From: Anastatus disparis | Lineage: Eukaryota; Arthropoda; Insecta; Hymenoptera; Eupelmidae | Assembly (NCBI GenBank): GCA_017163975.1 | Contig: JAFFSR010000136.1 | Span: 7,747,501-7,811,500 of the forward strand | Direction: 5' to 3' | Length of the DNA stretch: 64,000 nucleotides | In this document: positions 41,001 through 48,850 of the stretch, piece by piece | Layout of the letters: each line of letters begins with the position of its first letter | Numbering within the stretch: position 1 is the first letter of the stretch | Position numbers and translations under genes: made by a program | The notes under the pieces: model-generated | What the model saw: only the letters and a program-made list of their open reading frames with translations | What the model was told of the DNA's origin: nothing | The model's database searches: none

Positions 41001-42276
41001 AATAGTGAATCATGATGTCAAAAGGTGTTAAAGCAACATTTAAAAACAATAATTTAATAAAAAGTGTTATAAAAATATATTCACAAAATAAAATTCCAAT
41101 AAAAACAAAAACTAATAAATTTATTAAGATTTTATAATAAAATGAATATTTTTTTCATAAAACCTGCAACAGTCAAAGAACGTCAAAGGGGGTCCAATAA
41201 GTATTCAACTCATTACCGAAACTAGATGTACTAGTGAGACAAGTGGTCTAACTGCACCAATACCTCGCGAAGAAGTGCTTGATCTTAATCGTCAAATTGA
41301 AGAAAAAATATATACTCAAACGGCTTTCTGTAATTTCCCTGGTTTAACACGTAGCGGCACTGGTCCTAATGGGTATGTAATGATTAAATTTTTTCTTTAA
41401 GGCAGCTTTTTGTTTTAAGGTAGCTTTTCCACTAGCTATAGTTTATTGTTCGTAAAAATTAAAAAACTGGATAATCTTTTGAAACTTTCGACAATGTGAA
41501 TTTTAATTTCAAATATTATTTCCGAAAAATTTTAGATTGCTTTGTTAACTGCTTTTTTACGATATAACATTATCTTTTCATTACTGTTGGACCTAAAATA
41601 ATCGCACGTCGAATGAGATTATCTCAAAGAAATAATCGTTAAGACAACCTGAAATTTTACAGGAATGATATATGAAGTAAAAACTCACTTTGTTAAAAGT
41701 TTGAAAAGATTATCCTTCTTTTTAAATGTTTATGAACAACAAATTGTACCTGACGCGGGAGTCACCTTGAATTATTTATTTTTTAAAGAAAATTTCATAA
41801 AGTAAATTATAATTAATTTTTATATTTTTTTTAAATAATTGAATTCTTAAAAAATTGAAAATATTTAAATCAGTTTGTTTCATTGATCTTTACATTTCAC
41901 TAACATTTTATAAATTTGATTTTAAAAAAGTACTGAAATAGAGATTATTTGATTTAGTTTTCATTACAAATTTTTGATCAGCAAACTTGTTAAATTAGAA
42001 CGCTTTGTTTGAATTCGTTTTATAAAGCTTTATTGGTATATAGTTAATTTTCTATTGTTTTCTAGTAAAAGACGAAATAGCCACGACAATAATTCAAAAA
42101 AAAATGATGGAGCTAATGAACAAAATCATAAAAAAATAAAAACTAAAAAATCGAATAAAGAACAGGAGAAAGATGTGCAGAAGAATGACGATCCAAAAAA
42201 AATAAAGGATATTAATGTTCACTGGAGACGAAGAACAGCCGAATCTTTGAAGCTTAAATTAGGCAAAAACATTTAA
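29003..42276 (+). CDS. C2H2 zinc-finger protein with eight fingers
   Basis: A probable DNA-binding nuclear protein that I cannot assign to a named orthologue. Exons are 29003-29186, 29270-29527, 29604-31027, 31172-31490, 34184-34351, 36873-37040, 39468-39778, 41173-41372 and 42066-42276. Every phase matches, giving 1080 residues. The N-terminus (1-45) has a Cys/His cluster (C4, C7, C23, H25, H29, C31, C42) like a degenerate RING. Residues about 60-620 are Asn/Lys/Glu-rich and low-complexity, with a four-fold 16-residue repeat at about 350-413. Fingers follow: an atypical C2HC one (651-670), then 679-699, 707-727, 735-756, 763-783, 791-811, 819-839 and 847-867. The C-terminus is basic. Exons 5 and 6 are both 168 nt, have phase-1 borders and encode two fingers each, a sign of exon duplication. 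Introns 4, 5 and 6 are packed with transposons. Start: first ATG after the 28999 acceptor. Confidence 0.88.
30211..30402 (+). repeat. Four 48-bp in-frame coding repeats
   Basis: Four tandem copies of a 48-bp unit in exon 3 of the zinc-finger gene, encoding variants of NDTNELSNSLTESVIE. The copies differ by only a few bases, so the expansion is recent. The unit length is a multiple of three and keeps the frame. Confidence 0.92.
31716..32152. mobile_element. Palindromic MITE, CACTGAG ends (zinc-finger intron 4)
   Basis: The left end CACTGAGAGAATG and right end CTTTCTCTCAGTG are inverted. Just inside, ATAGTTGAGCCAAA pairs with TTTGGCTCAACTAT. The interior is AT-rich. The end motif links it to the other CAC(T/G/C)GAG elements here, but no clear TA duplication is visible (flanks end in CCG on the left and start with TGTG on the right). 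Confidence 0.72.
32459..33572. repeat. Foldback element with ~200-bp arms in intron 4
   Basis: About 200 bp at 32459-32660 is found in reverse complement at about 33371-33572; for example, AAACCTGTGTTTTTT on the left matches AAAAAACACAGGTT on the right. The arms differ by scattered substitutions, so the palindrome is not recent. The loop between the arms is mostly a separate hAT-type insertion (32737-33313). Confidence 0.72.
32737..33313. mobile_element. Nonautonomous hAT-type element in intron 4
   Basis: The termini CAGAGCTGGGGAAGT and ACTTCCCCAGCTCTG are perfect inverted repeats. They are flanked by TGCTAAAT (32729-32736) and TGTTAAAT (33314-33321), an 8-bp duplication with one mismatch. 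Both traits fit hAT transposons. Inside is a second palindrome (about 32990-33125) around a CCTCGCTTCGGTCGGGCG core. No transposase frame. Confidence 0.8.
35404..36772. mobile_element. Nested foldback block in zinc-finger intron 5
   Basis: The outer arms at about 35404-35612 and 36565-36772 are inverted copies, sharing for example GGACAATGTTTG and TATAATTTAAT. Each arm contains its own ~140-bp palindrome with TATTCAGGTGGAAT-like ends. Between them lie further palindromes, including a perfect 22-bp one at 36056-36077 centred on TATAGCTATA, a TGAGACATATTG hairpin at 36318-36346, and paired TATGCGATGCCAATAC / GTATTGGCATCGCATA boxes. It also contains the TA-flanked MITE at 35619-35877. Repeated insertion into one spot explains the layering. 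Confidence 0.65.
35619..35877. mobile_element. Palindromic MITE, TACGGAG ends, TA duplication
   Basis: The ends TACGGAGAAAAAT and ATTTTTCTCCGTA are inverted, with TA at 35617-35618 and 35878-35879. Internal complementary segments include TATTTCACACA / TGTGTGAAATA. It is a variant of the CAC(T/G/C)GAG family and is noncoding. Confidence 0.78.
37859..38520. repeat. Element with hairpin ends and ~160-bp core repeats
   Basis: The left edge carries GCTTTCTCATAGAGAAAGC (a hairpin) followed by ATTG; the right edge has CTCTATGAGAAAGCATTG. Between them, TTTTCTTAGCGTAGTTT occurs at 38111 and 38271 (160 bp apart), and a related ACTACTCKATRRATT segment recurs. A poly-G run lies at about 38083-38094. It looks like an unclassified repeat inserted in zinc-finger intron 6. 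Confidence 0.45.
38733..39180. mobile_element. Palindromic MITE, CACCGAG ends, TA duplication
   Basis: The ends CACCGAGAGACTTTTGC and GCAAAAGTCTCTCGGTG are perfect inverted repeats, flanked by TA at 38731-38732 and 39181-39182. The element is split by a later 178-bp hAT insertion (38913-39090); removing this and one 8-bp duplication leaves about 262 bp, the usual size of this family. It lies in intron 6 of the zinc-finger gene. Confidence 0.85.
38913..39090. mobile_element. hAT-type MITE nested in another MITE
   Basis: The termini CAGTGATGGATTTCGA and TCGAAATCCATCACTG are perfect inverted repeats flanked by a perfect 8-bp duplication, AAGGCAAT (38905-38912 and 39091-39098). The arms extend inward with AGCCAACTTCAGAGTATA and its complement. 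Noncoding. Confidence 0.9.
40690..40781. repeat. Short inverted repeat in zinc-finger intron 7
   Basis: CCCAAAGTTATAGAGCAATG at 40690-40709 and its near-complement at 40762-40781 form a ~28-bp stem with a ~36-bp loop. Possibly the centre of a degraded palindromic element. Confidence 0.55.
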
Positions 42277-42294
42277 ATTTATTTTATTTTTAAA

Positions 42295-42300
42295 AATAAA
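42295..42300 (+). terminator. Poly(A) signal of the zinc-finger gene
   Basis: AATAAA 19 bp after the zinc-finger stop codon. Another lies near 42345, so the exact site is uncertain. Confidence 0.4.
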
Positions 42301-43079
42301 AATCATTTTCATCAAAATGTTTTAACACTAAAAAAATACGAAAAAATAAATTTTTAAATTGTTTACATTAGAATATATGTTTTATGTTATAATATATTTA
42401 TTTAATGGATGTGCGATTTTGTATTAAAAAGATGTATTTTTATTCTTATCTATAAGAAATTTTTGCTATGTATTTAAAAAGATCTAATTGTAACAAAAAA
42501 TAAAGCGATGCTTTTTATAAATGTAAGCACTATAAGAAAATTAAAAAAAAAAAAAAAAAAAAAAATTTTGACGCTTACTTTTGAATGGAAATTGAAATTG
42601 AGAAATAGTGTTATGAATTTCTTTTTTGTTATAGAATTTTAATAATTCCAAATTCTTTTCAAAACTATGTGTTAACGGTGGGGGGGGGGGCAGTTTTCTC
42701 AAAATACTTTTCCTAACGCCGTTTTTCCTAAAGCCTACTTTTCTCAAAACTCTATTTATTCAATATATCTATAGATATTTTACACTGTATAATAATTTAT
42801 TTATTCACTTAGGATTAGATCTAATAACCAATAGTTTGCAGATAAGAAATTACATCATTGTTATAAACATATTCATAACATTTGTTCAGTCCTAAATATG
42901 AATCCTTTATTTTGCATTTTTGTCACATTTAATAAAGTCCAAAAAAAGAATAACTTTTTTTATCATAATATTATATTCAAGAATTTCCTTTGATTGGTAA
43001 AATAAGTTATAACTCTACATAAGTCTCAGATCCTTTCACTAAAAACAGGTTACAAGACAAAATAAAATTTTTTAACGAA
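42301..43079. other. AT-rich intergenic sequence with homopolymers
   Basis: No gene seen. It holds a ~22-nt poly-A run at about 42543-42565 and a poly-G run near 42680-42690. Both could be 3'-end debris of inserted elements. Confidence 0.45.
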
Positions 43080-43900
43080 CGTAAAAAGTTGTTCTTCATA
43101 CTGCCTTCTTTTGCGGTTGATACCTTTTTTTATGCGCTGGCCAATAGGGGTGTGCGAGTAGCTCGAACTACGAGTAACTCGAACAAATTACTCGACTCGA
43201 GCTCGTCCGAGTCGAGTATTAACTCGAACTTTTCGAGTTACTCGAATTTATTGAGTTACTCGAATTTATCGAGTTACTCGAAAAAATATGAACTACTCGA
43301 ATAACTCGAGTTACTCGAATGACTCGAGTAACTCGAATGACTCGAGCTACTCGAACAACTCGAAAAACTAGATTATATTATTATGTAGTAATTAGTTCTT
43401 TTTTATACGAAAAAAATTATTTTTTGCTCTTTATTTTCATTAACTTGCTGTGAATTCTGTTTATCCGTCTATTTAGAAAGAATATTGGAATAACTTTTAA
43501 ACTAACTTCGAGTCGAGTATTATATTCGAGTAACTCGAGCCATCCGAGTAATTCGAATTACTCGAGTAATTCATATTTTTTCGAGTACTTAAGGATCTCG
43601 AGTACTTGACTCGAACTCGAAGAAAAAACTCGACTCGACTCGAACTCGATTATTCGAGTATTTGCACACCCCTACTGGCCAAGCTGCAGATGTCGTAACA
43701 TTGATTCCAGCTTGTTTCTTTTGTGATTCATTGAAAAACGCATGCAAGCTTCGGTGATGCTTCCCAACGACTAACTGGAACCTATTTTGCCATCTTTCAA
43801 AGAGGTTATTCATGTGTGCTGTGCCATCGGAATTAGAATCATACTGGTTTCATAACTGTGGTGCATATATTCGAGAACGACTGATACATGCGTAAAGTTG
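43080..43900 (-). pseudogene. MULE-type transposase fragment, interrupted
   Basis: On the minus strand, from about 43840 to 43683, there is a frame containing NNLFERWQNRFQLVVGKHH. This fits the NN-x2-E-x-W-x3-F-x3-VG-x2-H pattern near the C-terminus of Mutator-like transposases and related MULE proteins of insects. The frame is cut at 43682 by a hAT element and continues in phase beyond the left duplication (43144 downward) for a dozen codons. An upstream stop on the same strand and the absence of the catalytic region show it is a relic. The family call is by pattern recognition. Confidence 0.5.
43145..43674. mobile_element. hAT-type MITE built of ACTCGAG-like repeats
   Basis: The ends TAGGGGTGTGC and GCACACCCCTA are inverted and flanked by a perfect 8-bp duplication, CTGGCCAA (43137-43144 and 43675-43682), the hallmark of hAT transposition. 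The subterminal parts are short tandem repeats of GAGTTACTCGAAT/ACTCGAGTAACTCG type, inverted between the two halves; the centre is AT-rich. No transposase. It interrupts a MULE fragment. Confidence 0.9.
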
Positions 43901-44645
43901 GTTACAAAAAACCATAACAAATTGCACTAACTTGTAAAATCGATTTCAGTGTTGCAATTTCTTGAAACAAGTATTATAAGTATAATTTTTGGGAAAAGTA
44001 GACAAATTTGCGGTGACCCAGCCACAATAATGCAAAGTTAATCCAACGAATATAGACGCTTATAGGGGCGTACTCCTGGGTTAATATTTTGTTTTCAAAT
44101 TTGAATCACCTTACAAGTGTTAGTTATATATTATCTTATTCATATGAAGGAATATGGTCCAGTTTAATGTTTGTTTCTTAGATAGCAGTCGTCTTTGGCA
44201 CGCTTCGATACTGCCTAAGAAATTAACAAAAGCCAAGGCCATATTCATACTCCATACGCATTCGATACATATTTACATTCAAAAACTTTTCGTAGTCACA
44301 ACTTTGATCAAAATATTGAAGCTTTAAGTACCAAGATATCTTATTTATACACTCCAATATTTTTTATTTATACCCTGCTAAAAAAATTAGCTGAGAAGTT
44401 ATATGAGAAATCACGTAAAAAATTAGATGAGATTTCGGTTTTATTTCTTAACTGATTCCTCAGGATTTCTCACGTGACTCCTCAGCGGATTTGTCACATG
44501 ATTTCTCATTTGTTAATCTTCTATCATCAAGACTTGTAATGCCTCAGCCTGTGAGCCAAGCATCTACCAATTGTTTTCTTCTTGCTTCAATCAGCTAAGT
44601 CTTCTCTACTTGATTCTCCCTCACAGACGTGACCCATAGCGAAAC

Positions 44646-45660
44646 TCTGTGAGATTTCTAAGGTTCTGGAAACGATTGTCCACTCTCAACTCTGTCGTCA
44701 TATTGAAGCCAATGATTTGCTAGATCCACTGTGGCAACAGCACGCAGACAGCTCTCTTGAAACTTCTGGACGATATTCGGTTGGCGGTTGACAAGAGAAT
44801 GGTCACTTTGTTGTTGCTTTTTGATTTTTCGAAAGCATTTAACACAGTGCCACATTTTTGTTTGCTTCAGAAACTTAGAACCCTTAATTGCTCGGGTGGT
44901 GTAATTTGCTGGTTTACGTCTTATTTGAGAGACAGATCCTACTCGGTTCCTGACTTGAACAATATAGTCAGTGCTTAGGCTTCAACCTCTGCTAGCGTTT
45001 TATAGGGGAGTGTCTTGGGTCCGCTTCTATTTACCATCATTTATGATATTTCTACTTCTTTGTCTTTCTCTAAACATATGTTATTTGCAGATGATCTTCA
45101 GATCTACCACTCTTTTCTTCCTTCGGATTTGAACAGTGCAATTCAGTCTATGAACCCCGATGTGGCATCAGTGGTAAGATGGGCTAAGCTTAATGATATA
45201 TCTCTAGACCCGTCTAAGATGGAGGCTTTGTTCATTGGGAGCGAGCAGTTTGTGTCGAAGATTGACACTGATAATTGTCCAAGGATTATGATGTTCCGAA
45301 TTTATGTACTGATATGGTTAAAAACCTGGGCGTTTGGATCTTGAGCACACTCGATTGGACAGGGAAGGTTAACTCTATTGTCGGTCGAGTCTTTGGCACA
45401 TTTCAGTCACTTAGATTTCATAGGAGGGCTCTATCTAAAAAGGTTAGGAAGGAATTGGTCGAAACTCTGATATTTCCTATTTTCGACTACTGTTGTGTTA
45501 TCTTTGATGATCTTGCTCAGACGCTTAACCTGAGATTTCATAATTCTCTTAATGCCTGTGTACGTTTTGTTTTTGGCATTATTTCTGACACGAGAAATTT
45601 TTTGACTCGCTTATCCTTAAAATATAAGATGCGGAAAAAGCCCTTGAATCTCGTTGAAAA
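44646..45660 (+). pseudogene. Broken non-LTR retrotransposon reverse transcriptase
   Basis: In several shifted plus-strand frames one reads typical LINE reverse transcriptase: FSKAFNTVPHFCLLQKL (44830 region), QGSVLGPLLF-like (45010 region), the catalytic LFADD box at about 45081-45095, then a thumb/C-terminal part with KNLGV and the LVETLIFPIFDYC stretch, ending near 45640. Premature stops near 44980 and 45345 and a frame change near 44750 break it. No endonuclease or poly-A tail is attached. The organisation resembles Jockey/CR1-group elements, but the clade is uncertain. Confidence 0.82.
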
Positions 45661-45881
45661 TGGGGCCAGACCCCCCCCAGATCCAGGCCTGTTATGAATT
45701 GTACGACTTATTGTAATAATTACTATAAAAAATGTATACTTTAAATTTACTTCAAAGTATAAACTTTTAATAAACGTTGTATGACTTTACATCATTGAAT
45801 ATATTTTTTTTTCTATAAAATTTTTACCAGTATTATCAGAAGTAGGCTATAAGAACTTTAATTTAATTTTTGAAATCAATA

Positions 45882-46144
45882 CACGGAGCGAACAAATCGG
45901 GAATACTTCCTTGCGCCCTCTACTGCAATAGTTCCGTACACATGTTTTTGGAAATAGACCTTGTGTATAAGCAACGATTCCATAACCCATCGGGAAAAAG
46001 TCCGGAACGCTTATAGAGCGTTCGGACTTTTCCCGATGCCTTATGGAATCGTTGCTTATACACAAGGCCTATTTCCAAAAACGTGCGTACGGATGTGTAG
46101 CAGTAGAGGGCGCAAGGAAGTATTCCCGATTTGTTCGCTCCGTG
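45882..46144. mobile_element. Near-perfect palindromic MITE, CACGGAG ends
   Basis: The ends CACGGAGCGAACAAATCG and CGATTTGTTCGCTCCGTG are flanked by TA (45880-45881 and 46145-46146). The arms of roughly 125 bp are almost perfect complements with a short centre near 46010-46020, so the whole 263 bp folds into one hairpin. This is the least diverged member of its end-motif family here. Because of the symmetry, near-identical chance frames appear on both strands. Confidence 0.92.
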
Positions 46145-46489
46145 TATATATGCTCATTTGAAAATAACTCTTAAAATAATATAGGAAGATTTTAAAAAAG
46201 ATAATTTGATATGATTTTAATTGTCATTTTCAAACAAGTATAACTACGAAAAATGAATATTTCCAGACTCTTAAAAAAAAGTCTAATCTCTACGTTTGTT
46301 GTAAACAATTTTCTAAACAAAATATTAAATGATGTGTAAGCTATACAATATAGAGTTAATTTTCTAAATATAGTTTTACTTATAAGAATTTAAAAAATTG
46401 CACAATCTAAAGCTTATTAATGGATTTAAATATTTGTCATATATATTATATTCCAGAGTCAAAAATAAACTCTCTAAATCGATTTTTAC

Positions 46490-46750
46490 CTCTAATAAAG
46501 AAAAGTATAATTTATACTTGCAAAGAACATCGATACTTTTTGGCACCCTTTGTCGCGGGGATTAGCATATTTAAATTGTCAAACGAAAACTATCACATTA
46601 CAACGCTATCCCTTGAACAATAATAAATTTCAACAATATCCCATCACATTCATGGAAGCTTTAACAACATGTTACTTTTTACTAGTAAGTTTTCAAATAT
46701 GCTATATTTTTCATGGGACAAAATTAAATTTGCTATTTTTCATTAGAGGC
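46490..46750. repeat. Left edge of duplicated segment, copy A
   Basis: This ~260 bp (for example GATTAGCATATTTAAA and CAATAATAAATTT) is repeated with moderate divergence at about 59080-59310, in the same order relative to the ankyrin genes. It marks the outer edge of the direct duplication that also contains them. Confidence 0.7.
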
Positions 46751-46759
46751 GACGATATA

Positions 46760-48680
46760 TGGAAAAGATAATAAAAGTGTTTATTATTCGTTTTTCTTTT
46801 TATAAAAACAAATAATTTGATATAATATATAAATATATGTTACAATATTTTTTAAATAGATTTCTTATAAATAAACATTTTTTTATAGATATTATAGTTT
46901 TATAAAACTATTTACATAAAACGTATTATAATCATACAAAAATTACAATTGAAGGGGTAACATTACTTTACAAAAATTCCGAAATAAAAAAAATTTTTTT
47001 CACACTCAGGGCGTAAAATTCAATTTTTGATGTCTATTCTTAGGGGCTAAAATAGCTCTTTTTTACCCTAGGGCAAAAAAGTAGTTTTCTCACAAATTCG
47101 ATTGATTTTTTCCCTGTTTCTAATAAGAAATTTACTTTTTCTAACGGCGCATGAAAATTTAGCATGCGCAAAATAAATTCAGCGAGCGTAAAATGAATGT
47201 AATAATTATTAGTGTCAGTATTCGATTCTATGAACAATTTGAATAAATTACTCGATTCCACGAGTTCGTGTCGAGTATTAGCTCGAACTTGTCGAGTTAC
47301 TCGAAAAAAATATGAGCTACTCGAATAACTCGAATTACTTGAAAAAATATGAATTACTCGAAAACATAGTAGCTTTCTTTTTAATAAATATTTTCTGTAG
47401 AAACGAATTTTTCGTGTAATTCGATTTATTTGAATAATCAATATATTTTCATAGAATTATAGTTTAATTGTTTTTTTATTTGAAGAATTATTATTTATTT
47501 TTTTGGAGCAAGGGGCTTCGCCCCCTCGAACTCACCCCCCGCCCCGCCGGCAATTTCTTTTTTATTTTGATTTACCACTTTTTAATTTTGATTTTATCAT
47601 ATCTTAATGTCGTTACTTCATGTATTATTAACGAATTTATATTCAATGAGGCTGAATTTGACGCCCTTCGTGTATGAAAAAGTAATATGTTATCCACGGA
47701 AGTAAAGGTGTTTTTGTCCTCGTCTTTATTGTCAAACCCGACTCGGGCAAAAATCACCTATTTTACTCCCTTGGTTAACAATGTACTATTTTTGTTTTAA
47801 AGTGTACTTTAGTATCATGAAATTTATAACTGATTTTATACTGAACAAAAATTTTTTTTAATTTTAGATTTCAATCACAATGCGACTATATTTGGATTTT
47901 GTATTTTCATACTGCATTTTACCTTTTAAAATAATAAAGTGGCCATATTACTAACAGAGTAAAGGTATTTCAAAAAGCAAAAGTAGGAGGCAATCATTAA
48001 TAAAGAAGGCTAAATACATGGACAGGTATTGCAGATTAAAGGTAAAATAAAATTTTCAAGAATTTAAGTATTTGCTAAACTTTAAACGCAATTATCTCAA
48101 AGTGACTTTTTTTCAAGCTGGGTGGATACATTGCTCAAAGACCGACCATCAATCGCTTTCAAATTTTAACAGTACCTATATAATTATATTCTACATAAAA
48201 GTACGTAGCCGTTTTTTGATCGAATGTAAAATTTTTTTTTATAAACAATTTTACTCTGCCGGATTTTTAGCGAAAAATAGACTTTTAGTGCATAGTTTCT
48301 ACAAAAATCAATTTTAAAAAATCCTTGCGTACTTCTTTAGCCAACTATACGTAAATTAAAGAAATAATTTGGTTTATAATTTCAGCTCTAAAACTTTTCT
48401 CAAAATTTGTCCACCTGTGGAGGGCTTAAATGTGAAAAAGTGTTTTTCTAGACATGCTAAATCGCCGCTATTTTGTCAAAAACTAATAAAAAATTTTTTT
48501 TACAGTTCAAGATATGTTTAATTAACGCTCTAAGGAGATATTTTATTCCATTTCTTATTCTCCCACAGTAAATTATAAAAGTTAGACTTTTTTTAACCAC
48601 TAGTACCTCTTAATGATTATGTAAAAATAGCACTTATAAGTCGTAGACTTTTGAAAATATATACAAGTTATAATTGTAAA
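46760..48680. other. Segment present only in duplication copy A
   Basis: In copy B the homologues of 46750 and of 48685 lie next to each other (59310-59320), so about 1.9 kb is unique to copy A. It contains a short array of ACTCGA-type repeats at about 47250-47365, related to the interior of the hAT element at 43145, plus a GC-rich patch near 47505-47550. No gene is supported. It was either inserted in A or lost from B. Confidence 0.55.
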
Positions 48681-48850
48681 AATATTTGAATGATTGTAGT
48701 TGTAAAGTATGTTAGTGAATTAAAAAAAAATGTGATATTTCAATATGAAAATTATTATTTTTTTTAAACAATAATGAGTATAACAAAAGTTGCTATTAAA
48801 TACTTTAACAATTCTAATATAACAATTTCTTTTTTTCTATACAATTATTG

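Noticed and set aside
43160..43370. CRISPR-like array of short repeats
   Set aside because: The ACTCGAG words are contiguous, degenerate and without unique spacers, and lie inside a hAT element of a eukaryotic genome.
45847..46161. Two near-identical short proteins on opposite strands
   Set aside because: They are the two readings of one palindromic MITE and have no independent coding support.
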